Of a DNA stretch of 64,000 bases, positions 7,665 through 16,428 are shown piece by piece (position 1 is the stretch's first letter; every line of letters begins with the position of its first letter). Source of the stretch: Alkalibacillus salilacus (GTDB lineage Bacteria; Bacillota; Bacilli; Bacillales; Alkalibacillaceae); the NCBI RefSeq assembly GCF_030812915.1, contig NZ_JAUSTQ010000002.1:297853-361852 (forward strand). The letters run 5' to 3'. The position numbers and the translations under genes are program-made. The notes under the pieces are model-generated. The model was not told where the DNA came from. It worked only from the letters and a program-made list of their open reading frames with translations, and did not search any database.

Positions 7665-10478
7665 CTATCCTCTGAAACTCTCTTTCAGATTCGCTTCCCT
7701 TGTCTGAACTTTAGATATATCATCCACATGTGCTTTGAATGTTCTGTTACCCATTCGCAAATTAATGTTCACAGGTTGCCTTTGAGTAAAACTAACATCA
7801 GCATTAACAGCACTCTGTACTTCCGCTTTGCTGTTACGTTTCAAGTCTTTTAGGCTTGATGTAATCTGTGATGATTTTACTTGTAGGTCAGGTTTGAATG
7901 ATTTTGTTACCGCGTTACCAACATTTTCAGCAGCCTTTTTGACAGAGCGAATCTTATCGAGCATACCTTCGCTCACACCTCCGGTCACCCATCGTCCGAC
8001 ACCTTTATTCATTAATTTGGAAGGTGAGCTTATGCCGAAGAAGTTTGTGAATCCATCTTTAACACTTCCTGCAACACCTTTGGCGGCATCTACGGCTGCG
8101 CCTGCCATATTGCCAATACCTTTGATTAAGCCGTTGATGATATCTTCACCAATACCAACTAAATCAACGCTTTCAAAGAAGCTGAGAATGTTATCCCAAA
8201 TATCCTTAACCGTATCTTTAATGGATTCCCAAGCACCTTCCCAGTCGCCTGTCAAGATGCTCATGCCAGTGTTTATGATACCTGTTGCAATATCAATACC
8301 CGACTTGATAACACCTTCAATGATGCCCCACGCAATTTGAACTGCGCCAGATATGAGAGGCCATACGGTTTGGAATAGGCCTTTTATAAATTTCAATCCT
8401 GCTTTTATAAACGACTTAACCGTTCCGAAGGTTGCAATGACAACACTCTCGATATATTTCCACGCTACTTTAATGACACCCATTATAAGGTCACCATGTT
8501 GTTGCCAAATATCTTTGAAACTATTAACAATCGTTTTGACAACATTCCAAACGGTTTTTAAGATACCGACAATTGTGTTATAAACCGTGTCCCAAACACG
8601 TTTAGCTGTATCAAGAATTTGTTGTTGATTTTCTTTCCACCATGTAACTAGGGCGCCTATAACGGTTTTGACTAGGTTAGCAATGAAGTTAACAATCGTC
8701 ATGAACACGGTTTTAATCATGTTCCAAGCTTTGATAACGCCTTGTCTGAACTTCTCGTTTTCATTCCACAATCGAATAAACACGGGAATTAACAGAGATA
8801 GTACGCTAATGATTACGCCAACAGGGCCAAGCAACATTGTAAAAGCTCTACCAAGTATAGGAAGTATCTTAGATGCTATAGGCATAATCACGCCTCTTAT
8901 TCGCGCGAACAAAGCAGAAACAGTCTGTATTGGCGCTTTAAGGAAATTGAATGCTTTGGTAACGACTTTCATAATCACAGAACCTATAACAGAAAATGCC
9001 GTTACAATCATGGTGATAAACGGAACTAACGACAATAACGCACCGCCTAGCACCGTTCCTGCCGCAATTAGCTTACCGATGATCGGGTTTGCTTCCATCA
9101 TGCTACTTATCCATTCAAACATGCTGTTTGCCACATCTAACATAGCTGAACCTAAAGGCGCGAGCGCTACCCCTATATCAATGATAAAACCTATGATATT
9201 GCCAATTAGGTCAATTATTTTCGGGCCATTTTTCTGGACGTATTGAATGAACTGCTGAAAACCGTCGGAACTCGCTACCGTAGATGACCATTTTTTAAAT
9301 GAATCCATCATATCTGACAGCGCATTGAATATTACTTCACTATTACCACTAAATGCCTTAAACAAATTAACAACACCCATGAAGGCATCGCCGAATATAC
9401 TCTTGATCGTTGGTAAGTTTGTTTTGATATAATCAATAAATGACTGTAAAGATTTCGATCCTTGAATGCGCTCAGTAAAGTCAGCAAACGATTCGCCCAT
9501 ATCTGCAAAACCTTGTGCCATAAAATCTGTTAAAGGCTTAAATGCAACTGTTAGATTCATCAATCCTTCGATAAATCCGCCGACACCATCAACAATTTGC
9601 TGTAATATAGGTGCTGCGTTTTTGTTCAAGTATCCGAAAAATGCTTGTGCTGCTGATGAGTCCATGAACGTTTTGAATTGCTTTGATATATTAACGACGG
9701 CATCAGCCACATTATCAAACATCGGAGCTAACGAATTGACGACGGTCTCTAATCCTTCCATGGCGTTGCCAAATGCCGTAGCCGCCTGTGGCGCTATGGC
9801 ATCTTGTATGTCTTTCCACGCACTTTTGAGTCCATCTAACTGCTTAGCTGCTTTTATGTTCTCTTTTGTCGCTTCTGCTGTGCCATCAATAATGGATTGT
9901 ATAGTAGGCGTAGCCGCCGCACCAAAAGCTACTGCTGCTCCGCCAGCTATTCCGAATGCCGCTCCTAAAGCTACAGCCCCAGATCCTACAACTCCAATAG
10001 CATTACCAACCGCCATGACAACTGGCACCATTGATGCAATGATCGGTGCTAGCGTAGATGAAAATGAGATGCCAATACCACCTATTACACTTCGGGTTAC
10101 CGTTCCGAATGACCGCATAAAATTAGCCATGCGGTTTATGGTTTGTTGGAAATTCCGTACACGTGCCTCGATTGGAATAACTATCTTATCTCGTGAAAGT
10201 GCTTTGGCTTTAGCGGTTAGTTGTGCTACTTTACGCATGAATTCAGTAATGTCGGCGCCAATTTCTTTATCTGCGTCAGGTTTTAAGAAGCTTTGCATCA
10301 TCTTCTTAGCTCGTTTAATATTACGCTGCAATGGCTTAATGTCAGCATCTAGTTCCGTATCTTCCACGGATTCTGATTCGCGCTTGAACTTTTGCGTAAC
10401 ATCCCGAGCCGTCTGAATCGCTTTCCGAAATTTACTTGTTTTCGCTTTTAATTCCGCTTCAATACTGTATTCGGCCAT
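7665..10478 (-). CDS. Tail tape measure protein
   Basis: 937 residues from the ATG at 10478 (GGGGTG 5-7 nt upstream). The N-terminus is charged and coiled-coil (about 1-110). Several hydrophobic Gly/Ala-rich segments follow (about 130-190, 470-510, 540-580), then Trp/Ile-rich repeats typical of tape measures. The protein sets tail length and is ejected with DNA. By the known proportion of about 0.15 nm per residue, a tail of roughly 140 nm is predicted. It follows the two-frame tail assembly chaperone genes, as is standard. A large plus-strand open frame inside it is an antisense artefact. Confidence 0.95.
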   Translation of the reverse strand: MAEYSIEAELKAKTSKFRKAIQTARDVTQKFKRESESVEDTELDADIKPLQRNIKRAKKMMQSFLKPDADKEIGADITEFMRKVAQLTAKAKALSRDKIVIPIEARVRNFQQTINRMANFMRSFGTVTRSVIGGIGISFSSTLAPIIASMVPVVMAVGNAIGVVGSGAVALGAAFGIAGGAAVAFGAAATPTIQSIIDGTAEATKENIKAAKQLDGLKSAWKDIQDAIAPQAATAFGNAMEGLETVVNSLAPMFDNVADAVVNISKQFKTFMDSSAAQAFFGYLNKNAAPILQQIVDGVGGFIEGLMNLTVAFKPLTDFMAQGFADMGESFADFTERIQGSKSLQSFIDYIKTNLPTIKSIFGDAFMGVVNLFKAFSGNSEVIFNALSDMMDSFKKWSSTVASSDGFQQFIQYVQKNGPKIIDLIGNIIGFIIDIGVALAPLGSAMLDVANSMFEWISSMMEANPIIGKLIAAGTVLGGALLSLVPFITMIVTAFSVIGSVIMKVVTKAFNFLKAPIQTVSALFARIRGVIMPIASKILPILGRAFTMLLGPVGVIISVLSLLIPVFIRLWNENEKFRQGVIKAWNMIKTVFMTIVNFIANLVKTVIGALVTWWKENQQQILDTAKRVWDTVYNTIVGILKTVWNVVKTIVNSFKDIWQQHGDLIMGVIKVAWKYIESVVIATFGTVKSFIKAGLKFIKGLFQTVWPLISGAVQIAWGIIEGVIKSGIDIATGIINTGMSILTGDWEGAWESIKDTVKDIWDNILSFFESVDLVGIGEDIINGLIKGIGNMAGAAVDAAKGVAGSVKDGFTNFFGISSPSKLMNKGVGRWVTGGVSEGMLDKIRSVKKAAENVGNAVTKSFKPDLQVKSSQITSSLKDLKRNSKAEVQSAVNADVSFTQRQPVNINLRMGNRTFKAHVDDISKVQTREANLKESFRG

Positions 10479-10495
10479 CAACTCACCCCTTTCTT

Positions 10496-10825
10496 TTACT
10501 TATTGCGTTTCATAGCCAGTTCAGCAGGTGACAACTGCCTTCTGTCCGTTGCTTTCTCTGGTTCTTGATACTGCCCCTCAACCTGTTTTATTGCCTTCTC
10601 ATAATCGAAAAAGTCTTCAAACTTCTTGAAGATATATTCCTCTTTCGGATTCTTATCTGTACCTTTATTTTCTGTGGCACTTGCGTTTCTGTTTAAAAAC
10701 GCAGCCAAATGCAAGCGGTACATATCATCAATTTCTTTGTATTCTTGTGCGTGTGTTTTATAGTGGAATTCCGATAATGTCATCTCTTCCACGTCACTCA
10801 ATCGTTCCATGCCAAGTTTTCGCAT
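10496..10825 (-). CDS. Tail assembly chaperone, downstream (T-like) part
   Basis: Shown from its first internal ATG (109 residues, MRKLGMERLSDVEEM...). No ribosome site precedes that ATG, and the open frame continues upstream through GLTYNEIVIHA into the 3' end of the 10852-11226 gene in the -1 frame without a stop. It is therefore most likely made only as a C-terminal extension of that protein by -1 frameshifting, like lambda gpG-T. The position between major tail protein and tape measure fits that function exactly. Confidence 0.78.
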   Translation of the reverse strand: MRKLGMERLSDVEEMTLSEFHYKTHAQEYKEIDDMYRLHLAAFLNRNASATENKGTDKNPKEEYIFKKFEDFFDYEKAIKQVEGQYQEPEKATDRRQLSPAELAMKRNK

Positions 10826-10851
10826 GGCATGGATGACAATCTCGTTATAAG

Positions 10852-11226
10852 TTAGCCCTCGTTTTCCACTGCTTTTACTGGACTCTTTTTCTTCATGTCT
10901 TCTGGTACTAGATTTCGGGTCATAGGTCGCTTCCCCAATTCTTCAATGACTTGCTCTCCGAATGCTTCAAAGCCTTCGTTTTCTGCAATGTCGTCAAGAA
11001 TAACTTCTAAATTCTCATAGGTTTTCGGACCGTTTTTTCCGGATGCAGCCTTAATGATTTTTGAAATACCGATGATGTTACCGGATTGCAGTTTCGGCAC
11101 TAGCATTTCGACTCCTTCACCCAGATTAGCCCCTTCCATTTCAAACCCTAGTTCCTTGTCGATCTCCGTCAATGTTCGTAGTCCAAATGACAATTCAATT
11201 TCTTTTCCATTAAAGTTAATATGCAT
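10852..11226 (-). CDS. Tail assembly chaperone, upstream (G-like) part
   Basis: 124 residues beginning MHINFNGKEIELSFGLR, of the Phage_TAC_12 type. AAGGAGG lies 8 nt before the ATG. The protein is thought to coat the tape measure during tail assembly. Its 3' end (KKKSPVKAVENEG) contains A-rich stretches suitable for ribosome slippage into the downstream frame. Confidence 0.85.
   Translation of the reverse strand: MHINFNGKEIELSFGLRTLTEIDKELGFEMEGANLGEGVEMLVPKLQSGNIIGISKIIKAASGKNGPKTYENLEVILDDIAENEGFEAFGEQVIEELGKRPMTRNLVPEDMKKKSPVKAVENEG
10861..10891 (-). other. Candidate -1 ribosomal frameshift region of the tail chaperone
   Basis: Two A-rich sites lie near the end of the upstream frame: G-AAA-AAG (10891-10885) and G-GAA-AAC (10867-10861). 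Slippage by -1 at either joins the 124-residue frame to the open frame leading into MRKLG. Neither is a perfect X-XXY-YYZ heptamer, so the exact site is uncertain; the first is favoured because the A-site AAG codon can re-pair on AAA. Confidence 0.55.
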
Positions 11227-11276
11227 ATATTATTCCTCCTTAAATTTAAAAGGGAGAGCCTAAAACCCTCCCTCGT

Positions 11277-11828
11277 TTATGCTACTGGATCCGTTTCATC
11301 CGGTTCTGCCAATCCATCATCCGCAGGGTCTTCTTGCAGTACGTCATGGAACACATACGATAGTGTTTCCAAGTCACCTTCTGGCAAAGTGGCCCGCCCT
11401 TTTTGACGTGTCCCGGATGTTAAGAAAGTGCCTTCTACTTCGGGGTTGTCCTCGGATCCATCTGTGGTTTCCCATTCCGTGATATATCCTTGTCGGTATT
11501 CAGCGCCGAATGTCGTTGTACTGTCTGTGTCATCAACTTCTTTATCAGCTAAATCCACTTCCCACATTTCGACTGCATAATCATCTACAATCGAATCCTC
11601 TAGCATCGTAAAAGTTGGGTCTTCTTCGGATTGCAATGCTGTAATAGAAACCTCGTCCTCTAGTGCAGCTGATCCTTGAACATTTCCATCTTTCGTTGGT
11701 GTAGCCTCACGATCACGTGAATAAGACTTTGAATGTTCTGTCTGAAAAACAAGTTTAGCTGCCTCGGATGCTTCTCCGAGTTTGCGAAAATATAATACTT
11801 TGTGTACGCCGTTTGCTATTTTAGCCAT
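11277..11828 (-). CDS. Major tail protein (TP901-1 / phi13 type)
   Basis: 183 acidic residues (MAKIANGVHKVLYFRKL...), with the pattern of the TP901-1 family major tail tube subunit: beta-rich body (VSITALQSEEDPTFTMLED, YAVEMWEVDL) and a TGT-like closing segment (GTFLTSGTRQKGRATL). AAGGAGG precedes the ATG. The position between the tail terminator and the tail chaperones supports the call. The acidic tail DPADDGLAEPDETDPVA is typical of salt-adapted hosts. Confidence 0.88.
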   Translation of the reverse strand: MAKIANGVHKVLYFRKLGEASEAAKLVFQTEHSKSYSRDREATPTKDGNVQGSAALEDEVSITALQSEEDPTFTMLEDSIVDDYAVEMWEVDLADKEVDDTDSTTTFGAEYRQGYITEWETTDGSEDNPEVEGTFLTSGTRQKGRATLPEGDLETLSYVFHDVLQEDPADDGLAEPDETDPVA

Positions 11829-11876
11829 TTATTTGTCCTCCTTTTTATCATTAAAAAAGCACCCTAATTAGAGCGC

Positions 11877-12260
11877 TTAGGAAATTCTATATTCTGCCGT
11901 AATAATGCTGTGCAACAAATCGTCATCTGTGCTGTTATCGTAAATCGTGTTGGCATTAAGCGTGTTATATTTCAAATAATAGTTTTCTAGTCTTTTGAGT
12001 TTCCTCAATGCCATTTTCAACGCATAAACCATACCGGAATGTTCAGCTCGGTTGTTAGCGTATCCCCAAACATGAATTGTCTGGGCCAGCGTGCCAGTGA
12101 TAACTTGTTTATTATCCACCACATCGTCTTCTGTTGTCTCTGCTACATGAACAAAAGGGTATGCTGTTTCGGCACTGGGGAGATAGTCATACGTATCGTA
12201 CCCCAGTGTTAGTGATGCGCTGAAAACAGCGTTATACAACTGTATGTCGGGTGCCTTCAT
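11877..12260 (-). CDS. Probable tail terminator / tail completion protein
   Basis: 127 residues, similar in length and position to the tail terminator of HK97-like phages, which caps the tail tube and joins it to the connector. Features seen are a helical start (IQLYNAVFSASL), a Tyr-rich stretch (GYDTYDYLPSAETAYPFVHV) and a beta strand with TIHVWGY. It starts 1 nt after the HK97-gp10-like gene. The call relies mainly on gene order. Confidence 0.65.
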   Translation of the reverse strand: MKAPDIQLYNAVFSASLTLGYDTYDYLPSAETAYPFVHVAETTEDDVVDNKQVITGTLAQTIHVWGYANNRAEHSGMVYALKMALRKLKRLENYYLKYNTLNANTIYDNSTDDDLLHSIITAEYRIS

Positions 12261-12608
12261 TTACTTCACCAACCTGTCTAGATCAGCAAGAAACTGTTTC
12301 CTTTGCTGATTATAAGCGTCAAATAAAAACAGAGTCCCACTCATAAATCTTGTTCCCCACTCGATATATCCACTGTGCTCAGATTTAGACAATGTTTTAT
12401 AATGCATTTTGTCTAATCTCTGTGTTTCGATGTTCCTTACTGTATACCCAGTTGCATAGCCTTTATTGAAACGCTGTTGCCCGTTCTTTTTAGCGTCGCC
12501 AGTCATCTCAATAGTATTATTCCTAACGATCTTATCCACATCATCGTCAATCTCCTTATCCATACGTTCCAGTTTAGAAAGCAGAGCGTCTAATCCGTCT
12601 AATTCCAT
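12261..12608 (-). CDS. Head-tail joining protein, HK97 gp10-like
   Basis: 115 residues with the HK97_gp10-like pattern: charged helix at the start (LLSKLERMDKEIDDDVDKIV), a G-Y-TG-Y-T core (NKGYATGYTVRNI), then HSGYIEWGTRFM, the usual conserved W-GT motif. These proteins act in neck or tail completion. It overlaps the next gene upstream by 10 nt, showing translational coupling. Confidence 0.8.
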   Translation of the reverse strand: MELDGLDALLSKLERMDKEIDDDVDKIVRNNTIEMTGDAKKNGQQRFNKGYATGYTVRNIETQRLDKMHYKTLSKSEHSGYIEWGTRFMSGTLFLFDAYNQQRKQFLADLDRLVK

Positions 12609-12910
12609 GCGCTAACACCTTCCAAATAAAAAACGCTCTCTGACTTGTGCGGAACATGCCTGAGAACGTTATATTTCTGATCGCCAATCATGGCTTTATC
12701 AGCAAAGTCTTTATATGGACGCTGTAACCTTGCCGTGGCGACTTTGTGATCATATGAACCGAATACCGCCGCCGTCTTATCTAAGCTGACAGCAGACACA
12801 TGAGCAGGTAATGTGATACCTTCATCGACTGCTACCTCTGTTTTACCAGTCTCAGGATTGTATTGCCTGCCTGTGGTTTTATACAAAGTTACCCGCTTAT
12901 CATATCTCAT
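12599..12910 (-). CDS. Head-tail adaptor / stopper protein
   Basis: 103 residues (MRYDKRVTLYKTT...), matching the phage head-tail joining (SPP1 gp16-like stopper) layout, a small beta barrel that closes the portal channel after packaging. It overlaps both neighbours. The call is by position and general pattern. Confidence 0.7.
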   Translation of the reverse strand: MRYDKRVTLYKTTGRQYNPETGKTEVAVDEGITLPAHVSAVSLDKTAAVFGSYDHKVATARLQRPYKDFADKAMIGDQKYNVLRHVPHKSESVFYLEGVSAWN

Positions 12911-13242
12911 CAGAAGAATCTCACCTTTCCTACTTGTTCACTCTTCGGTATATAAGTCTCCAAGATCGATAGATAAGGTATGAGGTCGTCCTCAGTGAAA
13001 GAAACGGAATGCCCTTCGACTGATTCAGAGGTCATCCCTTCGCTTCCAATTCTGTTATAGCGGTTGATCGCCATTTCTTCCACAATAAAATTCAATTCGG
13101 TGGGAATATTGTCCAATTCAGCGTGTTGCTTCAACCACACTTTTAGCCGTGCTTCAACGTTAGTGATGATAACGTTCAACTGATCATCTTGTAGGTTATC
13201 TTTGATACCCAAGACGGTTTTCACATTTTCTAAAATAGCCAT
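12910..13242 (-). CDS. Head-tail connector, gp6-like adaptor
   Basis: Starting at ATG 13242 the product is MAILENVKTVLGI..., 110 residues, all-helical, with the gp6-like / Phage_connect_1 signature (DDQLNVIITNVEARLKVWL then EMAINRYNRIGSEGMTSES). It forms a ring under the portal. GTG at 13251 is possible but overlaps the previous stop; AAGTGAT is the nearest ribosome site to the ATG. Confidence 0.82.
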   Translation of the reverse strand: MAILENVKTVLGIKDNLQDDQLNVIITNVEARLKVWLKQHAELDNIPTELNFIVEEMAINRYNRIGSEGMTSESVEGHSVSFTEDDLIPYLSILETYIPKSEQVGKVRFF

Positions 13243-13247
13243 TTTGA

Positions 13248-13460
13248 TCACTTCAATTCGTTTTCGGCTTCTTCTGGTTCTTTAACCTCATCAGTGCCAA
13301 CTTTTTCAATAAGTGGGGCTTTAACATCGTTTTCCTTGCTTAATAATTCGTCCAAACGTTCTTGAGACACTTCTCCCTTTTCAGGGAAAGTGTCCCCCTT
13401 TCTATAATGACGTTTGTTGTCCTGCTTATCTCTAAAAGCTCTGATTACTTGATAAGCCAT
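13248..13460 (-). CDS. Small capsid-region protein
   Basis: About 70 residues (MAYQVIRAFRDKQDNKRHYRKGDTF...), a type commonly found between capsid and gp6 genes in Firmicutes siphoviruses. The N-terminal half looks like a small beta barrel; the tail is charged (VKEPEEAENELK). Start choice between ATGs at 13466 and 13460 is uncertain; the second has better spacing from AAAGGA. A role as capsid decoration or Rho-like factor is only suggested by position. Confidence 0.72.
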   Translation of the reverse strand: MAYQVIRAFRDKQDNKRHYRKGDTFPEKGEVSQERLDELLSKENDVKAPLIEKVGTDEVKEPEEAENELK

Positions 13461-13489
13461 GGTCATTCATCCTTTCAATTAAATTTTTA

Positions 13490-14422
13490 TTATCCTGCTG
13501 GAGCTGCATCAGGTGTTAACTTAGCAAAGGCTCCATCTTTCACAATCATCATACCTACATCCATTGTTGCGCGCAGTGCTACCATTTCTTGTTCAAACAA
13601 GTTAACAGGAGATCCGTCTTCATTTGTAATGGTGGAAAGCTGTGCTTCTTCAGAAATGTTGTATTCGATGTTGAAAGGAATACCATAGCGCAAGTGGTCA
13701 AAGTTACCTGCATACAATGTTCCTTTCGTAAGATTAGCAGATTTCAAGTTAACAGTTGGAAGCCCGTCAATTGTTCCTGCTTGACGATCGAATAAGGAAT
13801 CACCTTCCGAATCAGTTGCTGTGCGCAATGCTGTGTTGTTTTGCACTTTAGAAATCCATGCGTTCGCTTCTTCATCCTCAGAATATAACGCATCTTCTAC
13901 ACCTAAAAGGTTCTCGTAACTGATACCGTCATAAACAATGTTACCTGCATCAACAGCTGACTGATCAATTGATTGTGGGAATGGGTTTGCCTCATTCAAG
14001 ATACCTGCTTCATCGAACTTTTTGTAAAACGCTTCTGCGATTTTAGGGCGCATGAGCTCGAAAAAGTTAGAAACATTGTATTGCAAATATTCACGAGAAA
14101 CCGGGAGAATAACCGCTAACTTCTTAGCTGTCATTTCCACTTGCAGCAAGGTTGGTTTTGACGTTTGAATCTTCTCAGCCTCACCTACCCAGTAGGCTCC
14201 GGGTCCTTCTGCAAAATATTCAAAGGTTTTCTTCTTGTCTGTCATTTCCTCGTAAACACCCAGTTGCATAATCTTAGAGTTTTGCATAACATCCTCTAAA
14301 ATCATTGTGTTGTGCTTGTCTGGGATAGAACCGTCTTTCTTTTCATGTACCATTACATTATCTGGGTCAAACGTCTGTGCGAAAAACTGTAGATTTAATT
14401 TCAATGGTTGTTGTTGTGCCAT
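13490..14422 (-). CDS. Major capsid protein, HK97 fold
   Basis: 310 residues. The body (VEMTAKKLAVILPVSREYLQ, then LRTATDSEGDSLFDRQAG, GIPFNIEYNI) is typical of HK97-fold capsid proteins of the phi11/SPP1-like group, with the E-loop, A-domain and P-domain order. The N-terminus carries the motif LNLQFFAQ, also present in the scaffold gene just upstream. No protease gene is seen, consistent with a separate scaffold rather than a cleaved delta domain. Confidence 0.92.
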   Translation of the reverse strand: MAQQQPLKLNLQFFAQTFDPDNVMVHEKKDGSIPDKHNTMILEDVMQNSKIMQLGVYEEMTDKKKTFEYFAEGPGAYWVGEAEKIQTSKPTLLQVEMTAKKLAVILPVSREYLQYNVSNFFELMRPKIAEAFYKKFDEAGILNEANPFPQSIDQSAVDAGNIVYDGISYENLLGVEDALYSEDEEANAWISKVQNNTALRTATDSEGDSLFDRQAGTIDGLPTVNLKSANLTKGTLYAGNFDHLRYGIPFNIEYNISEEAQLSTITNEDGSPVNLFEQEMVALRATMDVGMMIVKDGAFAKLTPDAAPAG

Positions 14423-14440
14423 AATTCAAATCTCTCCTTC

Positions 14441-15121
14441 TTATTTTATAATTCGATTTTTCTTAGCCATTTCGGCTTTCGTTTTGTTCAAGTTGTTGTT
14501 TTTAATTTTAGAATTGCTTGCTTCTGGAGGATCTTGTCTCAACTTCTCTTTGACTGCGTTGTTGACTGCATCATCAAAAGTCTTCTTTATGTTGCTGATT
14601 GACTCTTTAATCTTTTCGTTATCCTCTAAATTCACGAGTGATTCTGCGAAGTCTGCAGGCAATCCTTCCTCTTTCAAATCGCCTTCTACTTCAGCTCGTA
14701 ACTGCTTGAGATTCAATTCACGTTCTCTGTCTTCGAGTTCCTTCATACGCTTTTTATAATCAGCTTCTTCTTTCTCCGATTTAGTCATTTTAGCGTAATC
14801 TTGGGCATCCTTTTTAGCATCTTCGACAGCCTTTTGCTTTTCCTTCTCAAATTCTTCTCTCTTTTTCTTTAGAGCCTTATCGACAGCTTTACTTACAGCA
14901 GAATCAACATCTGATTGTGAATAAGTGGCTTCTTTATCATCCTTGTCCGTATCCTTATCAGTGTCTGGATCATCTTTATTTTTGTCGTCATCCTTGTCGT
15001 CGTCTTTATCGTCCTTGTCATCACCTTCAGCAAAGAATTGCAGGTTTAAAGGTAAAAACTCTCTTTCAGGTTTATCTTCGTTGAAAAAATCCATGTTTAA
15101 AACAGTGTTATCGTTATTCAT
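14441..15121 (-). CDS. Capsid scaffold protein (DUF4355 type)
   Basis: 226 residues from ATG 15121 (AAGGAG 7 nt upstream; the ATG at 15127 is too close). The order is an N-terminal LNLQFFAEG motif, a low-complexity Asp/Lys stretch (about 30-65), a long coiled coil (about 80-150), and a basic C-terminus (about 205-226) that would contact the capsid protein. This is the usual layout of siphovirus scaffolds. About 175 nt without a gene separates it from the next gene upstream; the leader holds a TATACT box but no convincing -35. Confidence 0.87.
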   Translation of the reverse strand: MNNDNTVLNMDFFNEDKPEREFLPLNLQFFAEGDDKDDKDDDKDDDKNKDDPDTDKDTDKDDKEATYSQSDVDSAVSKAVDKALKKKREEFEKEKQKAVEDAKKDAQDYAKMTKSEKEEADYKKRMKELEDRERELNLKQLRAEVEGDLKEEGLPADFAESLVNLEDNEKIKESISNIKKTFDDAVNNAVKEKLRQDPPEASNSKIKNNNLNKTKAEMAKKNRIIK

Positions 15122-15302
15122 GTTCATTCTCCTTATCCCGTTCAGTCTTTATCGATTAACATTTCATCGCATAAAAAATAAGCCCCTCCCAGTCTATTAC
15201 AGCCCGATCAGTGCTTAACTCTATGAAACTATTCAGTTAGTCTTTAAAGCCCATACAGTATAGTATTTGAGCCTGTTTAATGTCTGGTGCTCAAAGACAG
15301 AA

Positions 15303-15455
15303 TTATTTGGTTTGTGTTTTCTTATCAGGTGGCTTCCCTTTGTACGCTTTAGGCTCCTTTGTGGGCTTCGGCTGCGTTTCGTTCATCTTGCTCAATTCTT
15401 TAGCGATAACTTTCAATGATTGGTCTATCGATTTCAGATATTCTTCTTGGTTCAT
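15303..15455 (-). CDS. 50-residue protein between MuF-like and scaffold genes
   Basis: The ATG at 15455 has AGGAGTG 6-7 nt upstream; the longer frame to 15518 lies within the upstream gene. Product: a helical start (NQEEYLKSIDQSLKVIAKEL) and a Pro/Lys-rich tail (KPTKEPKAYKGKPP). No family is recognised. Small genes at this place are common in phi11-like phages. Confidence 0.68.
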   Translation of the reverse strand: MNQEEYLKSIDQSLKVIAKELSKMNETQPKPTKEPKAYKGKPPDKKTQTK

Positions 15456-15465
15456 GCTATCACTC

Positions 15466-16419
15466 CTATAAAGAATATTTTCCTTCTCTTTCAGCAAAGA
15501 AGTTTGTTCTCCAGTCACCTAAACGCAATGCGGATGAACTTCTACAAAAGGGATGCATCGGACTGGCGTTCACTCCTGGCATCATGTCTTTAACCTTGAA
15601 TATCTCACCGTTTAAATCCTCACATGTTTCGGTAGTATCATCATCAATGACAGCTATAAATTCATATTCTGCCTCGTCATTATCTTCGGTTAATGCTTCG
15701 TAGGATAGCTGTTGAGCACCCGTCTGTACTCTGGCAGTTTCTGTGATTAGTAATCTTCTAGCTTCATAGGTAGTAACATCAAATCGTTCTCTTAGGTTGC
15801 TGACACCTCTGTCTGGATGAACGCCACGAACAATAGCGTTGTTAATAATCACGTCTAATTCTTCACGCAAGCCTTCCATGTCATCCCAGATGCGCTCTGA
15901 CCACGTGGCTTCATAAAAAGAAGCGCCCACTAATGATTCAAGTGTAGATGTTGTTATAGTCATATTGACATCTAATATGCCTGCTTGTCTTGCTACTTCA
16001 TTGATCCCTGCTTGCTCCAGGTAATCTTGAAATGTTTGAACTTGTTCGTCAGCCATAGCAACTAAGTGAGCATTTAAATACATCATCAGTAATTCTTGCC
16101 GGCTTACTCGCATTTTCGTGTTGTATGTGTAGAGTTCTTCATTCGCTTTATCGCTGAAGTTCTTCTCTTCAACATATCGTGCAGCTGTCTTTTCAAAAGA
16201 TTGCACATCAAACTCAGATACACGCTTTTTAGCTTCGGCAGGTGTGATGTTATTGTTTTCAGCGTATCGCGAGTAGAATACGTCAATTTCCTTTAAAATC
16301 TCCCGTTGTGCATTCTCGATAATCTCACGTAACTTTTCAGCTACTTCTTCATCCTTCATTTGTTCCTTTTTGATGTTTTCCTTCTCACGTTTGACCCAAT
16401 AGCTTTCTTCTTCGGCCAT
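15466..16419 (-). CDS. Minor head protein, SPP1 gp7 / MuF-like
   Basis: 317 residues. The N-terminal two thirds are helical; the C-terminal part has the conserved MuF core (TTYEARRLLITETARVQTGA, then YEFIAVIDDDTTETC, HPFCRSS). SPP1 gp7 binds the portal and affects DNA delivery. It lies directly after the portal gene. No C-terminal toxin domain is fused; the protein ends soon after the head morphogenesis region. Confidence 0.9.
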   Translation of the reverse strand: MAEEESYWVKREKENIKKEQMKDEEVAEKLREIIENAQREILKEIDVFYSRYAENNNITPAEAKKRVSEFDVQSFEKTAARYVEEKNFSDKANEELYTYNTKMRVSRQELLMMYLNAHLVAMADEQVQTFQDYLEQAGINEVARQAGILDVNMTITTSTLESLVGASFYEATWSERIWDDMEGLREELDVIINNAIVRGVHPDRGVSNLRERFDVTTYEARRLLITETARVQTGAQQLSYEALTEDNDEAEYEFIAVIDDDTTETCEDLNGEIFKVKDMMPGVNASPMHPFCRSSSALRLGDWRTNFFAEREGKYSL

Positions 16420-16428
16420 CTAATCACC

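Noticed and set aside
9466..10416. 316-residue plus-strand open frame
   Set aside because: It lies antisense to the tape measure gene, has no ribosome site, and has the biased composition expected from reading the complement of a Gly/Ala-rich repeat.
14930..15020. Short tandem DNA repeat in the scaffold gene
   Set aside because: The GAC/AAA-rich repeat simply encodes the Asp/Lys linker that is usual in scaffold proteins.
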